DNA of 64,000 bases from Deltaproteobacteria bacterium (GCA_021781535.1 JAJXWO010000008.1:1-64000), one strand, 5' to 3'. Positions 1 through 13,383 are shown, numbered from the stretch's first letter. Translations and numbers: made by a program. Notes: a model not told the origin generated them from the letters alone.

Positions 1-1784
1 TCATTCTCGCCGCTGTACGTGCGCAGCATCTTCAATTCGTTGGGAGTGCCTTTCAGCCCATTGTCGTTGATTGTCTTGGTCGGCCTGAACATGACGTGCT
101 CTGATCTGGTGATGGTATCCCATTTCGGTATGCCACCCAGAGTTCCACCAGCCTTGACATGGCTGGAGGCATCGGCTCCGGTGAATTTGTCCACAAATTT
201 TGTGCCATTCCATTCCAGGTAGTTATTGGGAGCAGCAAACAGGACCACGGATGGGCTCGCTGCCGGATAGCTTGGGAAGGTGCTGTAATCGTCGGTCATT
301 ATATAGGTGCTGTCGGTCGGCTCATATGCGGCAAGCACGGCCCACTCCTGCCAGGAACCATCATACATGCGGACATCCTTGAATTGACAGATCTCTTGAA
401 AAACGTACCAGTAGATTGAGGCCAGCGCTCCGGAGTTGCAGTAGACAACAATCGGCTTGCTGCCGTCGATGCCTGCTGCGGCAAAGATTGGCAATAACTC
501 TGTTTTCGTTTTATAACCGCCGTCGGCGCGAGTCAGTGCCGGAACGGTGATATTCCAGGCTCCGGATTTGGTGACTTTGGCCCCTTTAATGATACCTTCA
601 AAAGCTGCACCTTTGGCGCCTAGCGGTATAGCCAGCGGTGTACCACCGGTCAGGCTTGGGCCGGTTGGTGTGGTAATCCCTATGAAGGGATTCGGCAGGG
701 TGATAGGTGGATTGGTTGTACCACTGAAGGCAACCCGTGCAGGGGTTGTTTCTTTGAAAAGGATTTCACTTAAAGTAAGGATTGCTGAGTCACTATTTCT
801 CGTAAAGAGCTTGGTAGTTGCAGAATATGCATAACCTGCCAACTGGAAAATATCCGGGATGCCATCGCTGTTTTGGTCAGACATGTAATAGGCGACCGGC
901 GGTTGGCGGGCATCAAGAACTATCACCTGGTTAGGGTCACTGTCCGGTAGGCTGGTACGGCCGCTGTCGACCAGGGCAATCAACTCGCCAACCCCGATGC
1001 GGGATTCAAGATGGCGCTGTGGTAGTTCATTGACGTCAAAGTTTGACGGAGTGATGACCGGGAGTGTCACACCTTTTTGCAAAGGATTACCCGCCATGGC
1101 ATAGGCTTTGTTGCCGCCGTTGAGGACGCGGATATTCTCCTTGGCGAAGCCCCAGTAATAGAGTGTCCACCAGAGGCGCGACGGGCAGAAACCGGGGTAA
1201 TCGTAGCGGGATGTAGAGATGACGATGACGTCGTCCTTGGTAACGCCGTATTTCTGCAGCATCTGGCTGATCAGTGTTCCGGTTCCTACTTCATGTTCCG
1301 CATCGATCGGGCCGTCGTTGCGGACGGCAACTTCATACCCCTCATGAGAAACATTGGGAATTGCACCGGGGATATGGCCAAACATGCTGTCGGGCATGCC
1401 GTTAAAAGATTTGTACTGTGCGCTTGTCGTGCCGCCATACTGGTCGCTCAGGTTTTGCAGAATCTTTGCTTTGTCACCCGCGAACCAGCTTTCGGTATCT
1501 GAAAAACTGAATACTCCTGAGGCGTTAGGAACACAGTCCAGTATAATTACCCGTTTGCCGTTCTCTGTTTTGCACTCGTTATCCACCCACGCCTTGACAG
1601 TGGCAGGTTCTACCAGAGAAATACCCGGGACAGCATCGCTCCTGTAGTAAGCGGCTGTAGATTCAGCCACTGGGTTGTCGTACCCTTTGGTGCCGCAGCC
1701 CCAGATGACCAAATAAAAAAGCAACCCAGCCATGATACATGCAAGAGTAGTTATTTTTGTACGTTTTAAAGCTTTTTCAGACAT
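1..1784 (-). CDS. Rhodanese-domain lipoprotein, ExtH-like (incomplete at left edge)
   Basis: Not in the ORF track because it runs off the window. The reverse strand from ATG at 1784 reads MSEKALKRTKITTLACIMAGLLFYLVIWGCGTKGYDNPVAESTAAYYRSDAVPG..., with a lipobox-like Cys, and ends ...NELKMLRTYSGEN at the edge. Rhodanese-like segments include DVIVISTSRYDYPGFCPSRLWWTLYYWGFAKENIRVLNGG and KPIVVYCNSGALASIYWYV. RBS ggagg precedes the ATG. Confidence 0.75.
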   Translation of the reverse strand, partial: MSEKALKRTKITTLACIMAGLLFYLVIWGCGTKGYDNPVAESTAAYYRSDAVPGISLVEPATVKAWVDNECKTENGKRVIILDCVPNASGVFSFSDTESWFAGDKAKILQNLSDQYGGTTSAQYKSFNGMPDSMFGHIPGAIPNVSHEGYEVAVRNDGPIDAEHEVGTGTLISQMLQKYGVTKDDVIVISTSRYDYPGFCPSRLWWTLYYWGFAKENIRVLNGGNKAYAMAGNPLQKGVTLPVITPSNFDVNELPQRHLESRIGVGELIALVDSGRTSLPDSDPNQVIVLDARQPPVAYYMSDQNSDGIPDIFQLAGYAYSATTKLFTRNSDSAILTLSEILFKETTPARVAFSGTTNPPITLPNPFIGITTPTGPSLTGGTPLAIPLGAKGAAFEGIIKGAKVTKSGAWNITVPALTRADGGYKTKTELLPIFAAAGIDGSKPIVVYCNSGALASIYWYVFQEICQFKDVRMYDGSWQEWAVLAAYEPTDSTYIMTDDYSTFPSYPAASPSVVLFAAPNNYLEWNGTKFVDKFTGADASSHVKAGGTLGGIPKWDTITRSEHVMFRPTKTINDNGLKGTPNELKMLRTYSGEN

Positions 1785-2201
1785 GTTATTTCCTCCATTT
1801 TTGAATTATGCAGCCGTATTCCAATCTTTTGCCCAGCTGCAGCAGTGCAAAATCCAGAATACTCAAACTGCTTAACAAACGCTGATGCTGCCTTATGTAA
1901 TTATCTTTTCAGTATGATTTTTAAGCGTTGAAACCCTGTCTACGTTTTACGGCGATTCGTAGCGTTAGACTCTGTTGAGTTGACGAGAAGTAAGGCGCTT
2001 TTTATTGTTTTACGCAGCCGATTAGCTTAAATATGGACGACTGCAAAATCCAGGCAATGTGTATGCAACGAATAGTTGGCCCGGATGACCTGTTCTGGTG
2101 CAAAACTTTGGGTAAGGAGGATTTGTCAGTACAACAATTGATCATGTATCTGCTGGTATCTTTGACAGTTTTCCTGTAAAAGGAAAGTCAATGTTTGTCA
2201 T

Positions 2202-2216
2202 AATTGGATAACAATT
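2202..2216. promoter_or_regulatory. Perfect palindrome AATTG-GATAA-CAATT upstream of LysR gene (candidate LTTR operator)
   Basis: Read directly: taattggataacaattt. It contains T-N11-A geometry and lies 24 nt upstream of the LysR ATG in the divergent intergenic region. Confidence 0.4.
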
Positions 2217-2240
2217 TGAAATAGGATCAAATTACTATAT

Positions 2241-3158
2241 ATGGAAACTGTGTATCTAAAGACGTTAGTGGAAGTTGTAAAAGAGGGCAGCATATCGAAA
2301 GCCGCCGACACGCTTTGTGTCACCCAACCTGCCGTTTCCCGTCGCATCAAGTTTATCGAAGAGCAGTATGGCTGCCCGCTTCTTGATCGTTCCGGGCAGA
2401 CATTGGTGCTCACAAATGCCGGTAAACTGGTATTTGAAAAAGCACTGAAACTACTGGAAATAGAACGAGATCTGCTCTCTGGTCTCAAGTCGATGCGGGA
2501 ATGCAAAAGTATTGCGTTTATCTGTACGCCCACCTTCGGGATTGTTCATTTGCCAACAATCATGCGTGAATTCATGATGGAATATAACGATCTGGCTGAT
2601 CTCTCCTTCATGTTCGATACTCCTAATAAAATTGTCGAAGCGTTGCGGGATGGTTTGTATGATCTGGCGGTTATTGAGCATTGCGAATGCTTTGATTTTT
2701 CTGACCTGTCGGTTGTCGCCCTTCCGGGTGACGATATGATTTTTGCAAGCTCTCCAGCTCTTGCAGTACCCGCTGGAGACACTGACCGCGATGCCCTGTT
2801 TGCACAAACCGTATTTGTCCGGAAAGAGGGGTGTTGCTCCAGGACGCTTCTGGAAGGCAATCTGCGCGCTATTGGCAGGGAACTGTCGGATTTTAGAAGT
2901 TATGTGGTAATCGACGACCTGCACATGATAATAAAGTTGACGCTTGAAGGTCAGGGGGTGTCCTTTCTCTCTCGTGAACTTGTACAGGAACAGATTGATG
3001 CGGGTCTGCTGTATGAACATCAAATCAGCGGCTTCAGGCATCATCGCAAGAGAACTCTCATTATCCACAGTGGGTGCGATAAGCAGGCCTGCTCGCCACT
3101 CAAATTTTTTATTAATATTCTTACAGCCCATCTAGGAATTGACTGCCCTCTGCTTTGA
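2241..3158 (+). CDS. LysR family transcriptional regulator
   Basis: N-terminal wHTH METVYLKTLVEVVKEGSISKAADTLCVTQPAVSRRIKFIEEQYGCPLLDRSGQTLVLTNAG is characteristic of LTTRs; 305 aa. Confidence 0.93.
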   Translation: METVYLKTLVEVVKEGSISKAADTLCVTQPAVSRRIKFIEEQYGCPLLDRSGQTLVLTNAGKLVFEKALKLLEIERDLLSGLKSMRECKSIAFICTPTFGIVHLPTIMREFMMEYNDLADLSFMFDTPNKIVEALRDGLYDLAVIEHCECFDFSDLSVVALPGDDMIFASSPALAVPAGDTDRDALFAQTVFVRKEGCCSRTLLEGNLRAIGRELSDFRSYVVIDDLHMIIKLTLEGQGVSFLSRELVQEQIDAGLLYEHQISGFRHHRKRTLIIHSGCDKQACSPLKFFINILTAHLGIDCPLL

Positions 3159-5677
3159 TCACACTACCAATCGACAGTATCCTTCCCGACCTAATTGAGA
3201 CTATCCGCTCTCATCAGAGTATTATTCTACACGCGCCGCCGGGTGCGGGTAAAACGACGCGTGTTCCAGTGGCGCTGCTTCATAGTTTTCCCCCGGGATC
3301 CGGGCGCATCGTCATGCTGGAACCGCGACGGATTGCCGCAGTGTCAGCTGCACGCTGGATGGCAAGCTGTCTCGGTGAAGATGTCGGGCAGACGGTTGGC
3401 TACTCTATCCGCTTTGACAGCTGTACTTCAAAGGCAACACGCATTGAGGTGGTCACCGAGGGGATTCTGACCCGCCGGATCCAGAATGATCCAGAGCTTG
3501 CCGGTGTGGCGCTGGTCATTTTTGACGAGTTTCATGAACGGAGCATTCATGCTGATCTCGGGCTGGCTCTCTGCCGTGAGGTGCAGCTACTGCGCTCCGA
3601 TCTCAAGATAATGGTCATGTCTGCGACGCTGGACCTTCAGCCTCTTGCCCGTTTACTTGATGACGCTCCTGTAATCACTTCGGAAGGGCGCGCGTTTACT
3701 GTTGAAATGAAATACCTTGATGATACAGGGCATGCACAACTATCACAGCGAATGACTGCGGCGGTAATACGAGCGCTGAACGAAACGGAAGGGGATGTTC
3801 TGGTGTTTTTGCCCGGTTCCGGAGAAATTCGCGCCTGTGCCGCCCAGTTGGCAGAATCCGGAGCTCTTCAGCAGTCTATAGCGGTTTGCCAGCTCTACGG
3901 TGATCTGCCGATCGCCGAGCAGCAGAAGGTTATTCAGGCAGGTCCGTATCGTAAAATTGTTCTGTCCACGAGCATTGCAGAAACCAGTCTGACCATTGAA
4001 GGTATTCGGACAGTTATTGATTGCGGGGTGTCGCGGCGACTGCAGTACGATCCGGGAAACGGTTTAAACCGGTTGATCACTGTTCGCGAATCACGGGCTT
4101 CGGCCGAGCAGCGCGCCGGCCGGGCAGGGCGTACCGCTCCCGGTGTCTGTTATCGTCTCTATTCGTCTCACACACTTCATGCAATGGCAGCGCACACCCC
4201 GCCAGAGATTGTTGTCACCGACCTGTCGCAGCTTCTGCTTGAGCTGGCGGTATGGGGAGTTACCGACCCTGGGCAGCTTGGCTGGATTGACGCACCGCCC
4301 GCAGCAGCACTGGAGTCAGCCCACCGCTTACTTGTTGATCTGGACCTGTTTGATGATGCTGGCCGGATCACGGCTCTTGGCCGCGACGCTGTGCGCTTGC
4401 CTCTTCATCCTCGCCTCGGCCGGCTGCTGCTCCGCTCACGCGAACTCCGCTGCTCCGGATTGGGATGTCAGCTGGCGGCGCTTCTTTCGGAACGGGACCT
4501 TTTTCGCACAAGTGGGGGGAACTCCTCAGCTCAGATAAGCCGCTCCGACATTGGTGATCGCCTGGACGCTCTGAACGGTTGGCGCAGGTCAGGTCGCAAT
4601 GATCACAGAATGGATCAAACGGCCGCAAAAAACATTGAGCGGGTTGCCCGTCAGCTGAGGCGGCTTCTAACCGTTCCTGAATCAGAGAACAATTGTACCT
4701 GCGACGATGACGGTATTTCCCGGTTGTTGCTGGCGGCGTATCCTGACCGTATTGCACGACGCAGGGAAAATGGCACTGGCGGATATCTGCTCGCCAGCGG
4801 TCGCGGTGCCCGCATTTCTGAGCGGAGCGGAGTAAGATCTGCTGATTATATTGTGGCGCTGGCGCTTGATGCCGGAAAGCAGGCTGAAGCAATCATTCAT
4901 CTTGCCGCTGAAATACCCGAGTCTGTAATCCGCGAGGAGCGTGCGAAGCATATACGGTCTGAAACAGAAGTGAACTGGGATAATCGAGAGGGGAGGGTAA
5001 TCGCCAGGCGGCTGGAGCGGTTGGGGAGTATTCAGCTTTCTGCCGATACGGTTATTCCGTCAGCAACACAGACGGTGCCGGCTGTTATCGGCGCGGTGCG
5101 CGTGTCGGGATTGATGCTCCTGTCGATGAATGAAGCTGTCCGCCAACTGCAAGGTCGTCTGCTGTTGTTGCATACTTCATTTCCGGAGCGGGAATGGCCG
5201 GACGTTTCTGATGCTGTGTTGTGTGATACGCTGGAAGAGTGGCTGGCGCCGTATCTAGATGGGGTTAACTCCTCTAAAAAAATTGCTCAATTGGATATTG
5301 CCGCTATCTTGAGGCAGCGCCTTGATTATCGGCAGCAACGCGAACTGGATGAGTTTGTGCCGACCCATCTGCTTGTTCCAAGCGGTTCGCGGGTCAGGAT
5401 CGATTATTCCGGTGAAATTCCGGTATTGGCGGTGAAACTTCAGGAACTGTTCGGTCTGGCTGTCGGGCCGTCCGTGTGTGGCGGCAGGGTGCCGGTAGTG
5501 TTGCACCTGCTTTCTCCTGCGGGAAGGCCGATACAGGTGACCCGCGATTTACGTGGGTTCTGGGATGGTTCATACAACGAAGTGAAAAAGGAACTTAAAG
5601 GTCGCTACCCCAAGCATCCCTGGCCTGATGATCCGTGGAGCGCAGTTCCAACGCGTAGATTGAAGCCGAAGGGGTAA
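3155..5677 (+). CDS. hrpB: ATP-dependent RNA helicase HrpB
   Basis: 840 aa; Walker A HAPPGAGKTTRVP, DEFHER box, SATLD, QRAGRAGRTAPGVCYRLYS. TTG start overlaps the LysR stop. Confidence 0.93.
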   Translation: MITLPIDSILPDLIETIRSHQSIILHAPPGAGKTTRVPVALLHSFPPGSGRIVMLEPRRIAAVSAARWMASCLGEDVGQTVGYSIRFDSCTSKATRIEVVTEGILTRRIQNDPELAGVALVIFDEFHERSIHADLGLALCREVQLLRSDLKIMVMSATLDLQPLARLLDDAPVITSEGRAFTVEMKYLDDTGHAQLSQRMTAAVIRALNETEGDVLVFLPGSGEIRACAAQLAESGALQQSIAVCQLYGDLPIAEQQKVIQAGPYRKIVLSTSIAETSLTIEGIRTVIDCGVSRRLQYDPGNGLNRLITVRESRASAEQRAGRAGRTAPGVCYRLYSSHTLHAMAAHTPPEIVVTDLSQLLLELAVWGVTDPGQLGWIDAPPAAALESAHRLLVDLDLFDDAGRITALGRDAVRLPLHPRLGRLLLRSRELRCSGLGCQLAALLSERDLFRTSGGNSSAQISRSDIGDRLDALNGWRRSGRNDHRMDQTAAKNIERVARQLRRLLTVPESENNCTCDDDGISRLLLAAYPDRIARRRENGTGGYLLASGRGARISERSGVRSADYIVALALDAGKQAEAIIHLAAEIPESVIREERAKHIRSETEVNWDNREGRVIARRLERLGSIQLSADTVIPSATQTVPAVIGAVRVSGLMLLSMNEAVRQLQGRLLLLHTSFPEREWPDVSDAVLCDTLEEWLAPYLDGVNSSKKIAQLDIAAILRQRLDYRQQRELDEFVPTHLLVPSGSRVRIDYSGEIPVLAVKLQELFGLAVGPSVCGGRVPVVLHLLSPAGRPIQVTRDLRGFWDGSYNEVKKELKGRYPKHPWPDDPWSAVPTRRLKPKG

Positions 5678-5759
5678 CAGCAAATCCCCCTTTAAAAAGG
5701 GGGAGGTTTTATTGTCCCCCACTTTTTGAAGGGGGGTTAGGGGGGATTTGCTGTTACCC
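5672..5759. repeat. 88-bp inverted-repeat element with 19-bp perfect terminal inverted repeats
   Basis: gggtaacagcaaatccccc (5672-5690) is the exact reverse complement of gggggatttgctgttaccc (5741-5759). The interior carries further imperfect C/G-run palindromy. Confidence 0.9.
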
Positions 5760-7346
5760 GGCAATCCGGAAGGTTACCTCGGCCATCCGGTCGGCGCTGG
5801 CTTGAATAATTCCCCGGTCCGGATTGGCAGCCAGATGGCGCAGAATAGCGAATACCATTTCCACTTGATCCGGTTTTCCGAGCCGTTCGGCGATAGCTTC
5901 CGCTGTCATGCCGCGCTGCTCCTTTTGCAACAGCTCCGTCACTATCGTCTGGAGAGCAATCACGGCGCCGGCCGCTTTTTTACCGGCTTCCACGCCGGGC
6001 TGGTGGTACGCATTGATATTAATCAGGCTGGCGTAAAAACCGACAGTCCGTTCAAAAAGTGCAATCAGGACGCCGATGGTATATGCATCAATCCGGTTGA
6101 TGGTGAGGGTCATTGACTCCCGGCCGTTCTCATAGAGTGCTGTGCGCGTCCCCTGGAAAAATCCGAAGAGGAAATCTCCGCTGGTGATCCCTTCCTCGAC
6201 GCGCAGTGAGCTTCCATCCCGATCTTTCAAGACCTCGATGAACGTGACGAAGAAGTTTGCCACCCCTTCCCGCAACTGCTGCACATAGGCGTGCTGGTCG
6301 GTGGAGCCTTTGTTGCCGTACACGGTCAATCCTTGATTGACTTGTGCACCATCACGGTCAAACTCCTTGCCGATCGACTCCATGATCAGCTGCTGCAGAT
6401 AGCGGGAGAAGAGCAGCAGGCGGTCCTTATAGGGAAGCATCACCAAATCTTTCGTGCCGTGCCCTCCGGTGGCGTAGTGCCACATCAGCGCCATTACTGC
6501 CGCAGGGTTGCTCATCGTGTCCAGTTTGCTGGTGGCCGTATCGCATGCTTTGGCTCCTTCGAGCAGCGCTTTGATATTGATCCCCTGAAGTGCCGCCGGC
6601 AGCAGTCCGACTGCAGAGGTAACGGAAGTTCGTCCGCCGACCCAGTCCCACATCGGGAAGCGCTCCAACCATGCTTCGCTCTGAGCTAACCTGTCCAGTT
6701 CACTTCCGGTGCCGGTTACCGCCACGGCATGCCGTGAAAAATCGAGTCCGGCTTGCTGGTAGGCCGCTTTAGCTTCAAGCATCCCGTTGCGGGTCTCCTT
6801 GGTAGAGCCGCTTTTTGATATGACCAGCGCTAATGTTTGTGAAAGAGCTGCACCAAGCTCTGCAAATACTTTGTCAATGCCATCAGGGTCAGTATTATCC
6901 AGGAAATACGCTTTCATGCGATCGGTTGAAGATGCCAGCGCATCGGACACGAACTGTGGCCCCAATGCAGAGCCACCGATGCCGATGATAAGAACGTTTT
7001 TAAACGGTGACCGGTTCTGCGCGGTTATGGCACCGGCATGGATTTTAGAAGTGAATACCATGATCTTCTCGATGGCGGCTTCAATCTCCTGCTTGATGTC
7101 AGCTGACGGGGAGAGGGCCGGATTTCTCAACCAGTAATGGCCGACCATGCGCCCTTCATCACGATTGGCTATTCCCCCTCCTTCCAATTCATGCATTTCG
7201 GAGAAGGCGCCCTGTATGGCAGCATCCATCTGCGTAAAGTAGCCGTCTGGAAACTTCATGCGACTGATATCAAGTGTGAGGCCTATCTCGGGGCAGTGGC
7301 AGAGGTATTCCTGATAGCGATTCCAAAGGATAGCGTCTTTATTCAT
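5754..7346 (-). CDS. pgi: Glucose-6-phosphate isomerase
   Basis: [51 protein letters not shown] motifs. ATG at 7346 ([11 protein letters not shown]) has an RBS; the ORF-track start at 7385 is probably too far upstream. Confidence 0.95.
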   Translation of the reverse strand: MNKDAILWNRYQEYLCHCPEIGLTLDISRMKFPDGYFTQMDAAIQGAFSEMHELEGGGIANRDEGRMVGHYWLRNPALSPSADIKQEIEAAIEKIMVFTSKIHAGAITAQNRSPFKNVLIIGIGGSALGPQFVSDALASSTDRMKAYFLDNTDPDGIDKVFAELGAALSQTLALVISKSGSTKETRNGMLEAKAAYQQAGLDFSRHAVAVTGTGSELDRLAQSEAWLERFPMWDWVGGRTSVTSAVGLLPAALQGINIKALLEGAKACDTATSKLDTMSNPAAVMALMWHYATGGHGTKDLVMLPYKDRLLLFSRYLQQLIMESIGKEFDRDGAQVNQGLTVYGNKGSTDQHAYVQQLREGVANFFVTFIEVLKDRDGSSLRVEEGITSGDFLFGFFQGTRTALYENGRESMTLTINRIDAYTIGVLIALFERTVGFYASLININAYHQPGVEAGKKAAGAVIALQTIVTELLQKEQRGMTAEAIAERLGKPDQVEMVFAILRHLAANPDRGIIQASADRMAEVTFRIAG

Positions 7347-7370
7347 CGTCCCTCCAATAGAGCAGATACA

Positions 7371-7398
7371 CAAAAGGCGGAGCACGCTCCGCCTTTTG
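7371..7398 (-). terminator. Hairpin downstream of eno, probable rho-independent terminator
   Basis: caaaaggcggagc-ac-gctccgccttttg perfect stem with flanking A/T runs, between the eno stop and the pgi start. Confidence 0.7.
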
Positions 7399-7418
7399 GA
7401 TTGGTTTTTTGTTACGTA

Positions 7419-8813
<1,395 letters not shown>

Positions 8814-8932
8814 TTATGTGACAATTTTAAAGATTATTACTCATTGCGGCAACTCTGCTTCACAATTTTACAAAAACATGGTATGACAAAAAACGGCACT
8901 ATACTGCAAACCATCAGGATAACAGGTTCACT

Positions 8933-10147
8933 ATGTCTACTGACAAACTCGATTCACTGACGATCGACAAATCTCGCCAGTTTGCTCCCCGCCGGAAGAA
9001 CAGTTCTCGTACCCGTGTTGCTGTTATCCTTGCCGTGGTACTTGTCATAGCGTGTGCACTATTCATTTTTACCAATCGATCTGTAACAATTGAAACGACC
9101 AGCGTTTCCCTGCTCTATCCGACCCAATCGTTCACACTCCTCAATGCAAGCGGCTATGTTGTTGCTCAACGCAAAGCGGCGGTTGCCTCCAAAACAACCG
9201 GCAGACTGGAATGGATCGGCGTTGAAGAAGGGAGCAGGGTGACCGCGGGACAGATTATCGCCCGTCTTGAAAACAAGGATCTGGAAGCAGCAGTCCGCCA
9301 GGCTGAGGCTGCCCTCCAGAATGCAAAAGCGATCCGTGAACAAGCCCGGGCTGAATTGACCGATGCCGGGAAATCGTTTCAACGGCAAAAAGAGCTGCTT
9401 GGATCGGGGATTGTTTCACAAGCGGATTATGATGTCGCCGATGCCCGTCTCAAGCGTGCCCGCGCAGCAACTGCCGGTGCAGATGCCGGGATAGCAATTG
9501 CTGCCGCAGCACTTCAGGGCGCCAGCGTCAATCTGGATTACAGTCTGATCCGCGCCCCTTTTGATGCCGTGGTGCTGACCAAAAATGCGGATGTCGGGGA
9601 TATCATTACGCCGCTGGGTGCGGCGGCAAATGCCAAAGCGGCGGTTGTTACGATAGCTGATCTTGCCTCACTGCAGGTAGAGGCCGACGTTTCGGAATCA
9701 AGTCTGGCGCAGATCAGGGAAGGGCAGCCGTGTGAAGTCACCCTGGATGCAATTCCCGGAAGTCGCTTTCAGGGAGTGGTACAGACAGTCGTGCCGACTG
9801 CCGATCGCAGCAAAGCCTCGGTCATGGTTAAAGTTCGTTTCCTGGAGCGGGATCAGCGCATTTTTCCCGAGATGAGCGCCAAGGTTGCATTTCTCGAGCA
9901 CACGGCGCTGGCCGAAGATAAAAAAGCGCGGATCGTGCTTAATCCTGCCGCAGTTGTAACCCGCAATGGCCGCAGTGGCGTGTATCTGGTCGTTGGTGAT
10001 ACGGTCCGGTTCACCCCGGTGACGCCCGGGAAAAAGCTGGGCGATCTGCTGGAGGTGGTGGGGGTAAAATCGGGCGATAGAGTGGCGCTGAAGCCGCTTG
10101 AAGGGTTGAAAGACGGCAGCAGAATCTCCCTTCCGGAGAAAAAATAG
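8933..10147 (+). CDS. Efflux periplasmic adaptor subunit (HlyD/MacA type)
   Basis: One TM helix near the N-terminus, biotinyl-lipoyl-like GYVVAQRKAAVASKTTGRLEWIGVEEGSRVTAGQIIARLE, Ala-rich coiled coil, second hybrid motif YSLIRAPFDAVV; followed by ABC ATPase and permease genes. Confidence 0.88.
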   Translation: MSTDKLDSLTIDKSRQFAPRRKNSSRTRVAVILAVVLVIACALFIFTNRSVTIETTSVSLLYPTQSFTLLNASGYVVAQRKAAVASKTTGRLEWIGVEEGSRVTAGQIIARLENKDLEAAVRQAEAALQNAKAIREQARAELTDAGKSFQRQKELLGSGIVSQADYDVADARLKRARAATAGADAGIAIAAAALQGASVNLDYSLIRAPFDAVVLTKNADVGDIITPLGAAANAKAAVVTIADLASLQVEADVSESSLAQIREGQPCEVTLDAIPGSRFQGVVQTVVPTADRSKASVMVKVRFLERDQRIFPEMSAKVAFLEHTALAEDKKARIVLNPAAVVTRNGRSGVYLVVGDTVRFTPVTPGKKLGDLLEVVGVKSGDRVALKPLEGLKDGSRISLPEKK

Positions 10148-10148
10148 C

Positions 10149-10850
10149 ATGTCGACTTCGAGTGAACAACAGGTTCTTGTCACGATCAACGCTGTTTCGA
10201 AAGCCTATCAGCGCGGCAATCAGCTGATACCGGTACTGGAAGGGATCTCGTTTGAAATTGTCAGAGGTGAATTCCTGGCGTTGATGGGGCCGTCAGGGTC
10301 AGGAAAGTCGACGCTGCTCAATCTGATTGCCGGGATCGATACTGCCGACGGAGGGTCAATCGTGGTTGACGGCGTTGATATTGCGCAGCTGAACGAGTCA
10401 GAACTGGCACGGTGGCGGGCTGCTCATGTCGGCTTCATCTTTCAGTTTTACAATCTTATACCGGTGTTGACCGCATACGAAAATGTGGAACTGCCGCTGC
10501 TGCTGACCTCGCTTTCGCGCCGTGAACGCCGCGAACATGCCGAAGCCGCCCTGGAGGTAGTCAGCCTGTCTGACCGGATGGAACATTACCCGTCGCAGCT
10601 TTCCGGTGGTCAGCAGCAGCGGGTGGCGATTGCCCGCGCAATTGTGACCGATCCCACGATCCTGGTTGCCGACGAACCGACCGGAGACCTTGACCGGGTC
10701 TCAGCCGAGGAGATCCTCGGGTTGATGGCCAGGCTTAATACCGAACGGGGTAAAACTATTATTATGGTAACTCATGACCCCAAGGCGGCCGAAAAGGCGC
10801 ACATCATCCGTCATCTGGAAAAAGGGCTGTTAACCGATGTTTCTCCTTAA
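10149..10850 (+). CDS. ABC transporter ATP-binding protein (MacB/LolD type)
   Basis: Walker [13 protein letters not shown], signature [15 protein letters not shown], Walker [13 protein letters not shown]. Confidence 0.95.
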   Translation: MSTSSEQQVLVTINAVSKAYQRGNQLIPVLEGISFEIVRGEFLALMGPSGSGKSTLLNLIAGIDTADGGSIVVDGVDIAQLNESELARWRAAHVGFIFQFYNLIPVLTAYENVELPLLLTSLSRRERREHAEAALEVVSLSDRMEHYPSQLSGGQQQRVAIARAIVTDPTILVADEPTGDLDRVSAEEILGLMARLNTERGKTIIMVTHDPKAAEKAHIIRHLEKGLLTDVSP

Positions 10851-11994
10851 GCTCCTTGCCCGCAACGCATTCCGGCACCGCTTGAGGACGTTCCTGACGA
10901 TACTGGGGATTACGATCGCCATCCTGGCTTTCGGACTTCTGCAGGCGGTTGTCAGTGCCTGGTACGCCGGGGTAAACGCTTCATCGTCAGCCCGTTTGGT
11001 CAGCCGGAATGCGGTATCGCTGGTTTTTTCGCTTCCGGTCTCATACCGGGACCGGATCCGGCATGTTGAAGGAGTTGCAGCAGTATCATATGCCAACTGG
11101 TTCGGGGGGATCTATGTCACGGAAAAGAACTTTTTCCCCAATTTTGCCATAGAACCGAAGAGTTATCTGGACCTTTATCCGGAATTTGTGTTGCCGCCGG
11201 ATCAAAAACAGGCATTTATTATGGACCGGAAAGGGTGCGTGATCGGGAAAAAACTGGCCGAGCGCTTCGGCTGGAAGATCGGTGACACAATTCCGCTCAA
11301 GGGGACCATTTTTCCCGGCGTCTGGGAGTTTGTTGTCCGCGGCATTTACACCGGTGCCGAAAAATCCACCGATGAATCGCAGTTCTTTTTTCAGTGGGAC
11401 TATCTGAACGAAACACTTAAAAAAACTGTTGCCAGGCGGGCCAACCAGATCGGTGTATATATTATCGGCCTCAAAGACCCGCAAAAGGCCGCAGAGGTTG
11501 CTGCCGCAATTGATGCAACTTTTAAAAACTCTCTTGCCGAAACGCTGACCGAAACGGAAAAGGCCTTTCAGCTCAGCTTTGTTACCATGACCGAGGCGAT
11601 AGTCGTGGCTATCCGTATCGTCTCATTTGTCGTGATCATCATAATCATGGTGGTGGTTGCCAATACCATGGCGATGACGGCACGTGAAAGGATCGGAGAA
11701 TATGCCATTTTCAAGGCAATGGGCTTTCAGGCGCATCATATAGCCGGGATGGTTTTCGGCGAATCGCTCTTTATCACGACAGCGGGCGGCTGTCTTGGCA
11801 TTTTCCTGACTTTTCCGGTCGCTAAAAAATTTGGCGAGGTCATGGGCAACTTTTTTCCGGTATTCCAGGTTGAACGTTCAACCGTGTATATGGATCTGCT
11901 CTTCTGTCTGGTCGTGGGAATCATTGCCGGGATCTTTCCGACTTGGCGGGCGATACGTATTAAAGTAGCTGACGGTTTGAGAAGAGTCGGCTAA
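10837..11994 (+). CDS. ABC transporter permease (FtsX/MacB type)
   Basis: Four-TM MacB/FtsX topology with large extracytoplasmic domain; NTMAMTARERIGEYAIFKAMGFQ motif. Confidence 0.92.
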   Translation: MFLLKLLARNAFRHRLRTFLTILGITIAILAFGLLQAVVSAWYAGVNASSSARLVSRNAVSLVFSLPVSYRDRIRHVEGVAAVSYANWFGGIYVTEKNFFPNFAIEPKSYLDLYPEFVLPPDQKQAFIMDRKGCVIGKKLAERFGWKIGDTIPLKGTIFPGVWEFVVRGIYTGAEKSTDESQFFFQWDYLNETLKKTVARRANQIGVYIIGLKDPQKAAEVAAAIDATFKNSLAETLTETEKAFQLSFVTMTEAIVVAIRIVSFVVIIIIMVVVANTMAMTARERIGEYAIFKAMGFQAHHIAGMVFGESLFITTAGGCLGIFLTFPVAKKFGEVMGNFFPVFQVERSTVYMDLLFCLVVGIIAGIFPTWRAIRIKVADGLRRVG

Positions 11995-12003
11995 GGAGTC
12001 GTT

Positions 12004-13383
<1,380 letters not shown>

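Noticed and set aside
1-834. Small ORFs at the left edge (1-213 minus, 19-222, 159-419, 200-382, 547-834 plus)
   Set aside because: All overlap the long edge-truncated rhodanese lipoprotein frame, which explains the region better.
2206-2216. ggataacaatt identical to the core of the E. coli lac operator
   Set aside because: Better explained as part of a LysR-type palindrome; no LacI-family gene nearby.
2451-3131. 226-aa minus-strand ORF
   Set aside because: Antisense to the LysR gene; no domain signature.
5570-5764. 64-aa [29 protein letters not shown]...
   Set aside because: Translation of the inverted-repeat element between hrpB and pgi; such SPLTPLxK peptides are typical of mis-annotated repeats.
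8880-8932. Possible sigma-54 site (cggcactatactgcaa) before the MacA-like gene
   Set aside because: GG to GC spacing is 9 rather than the required 10 nt.
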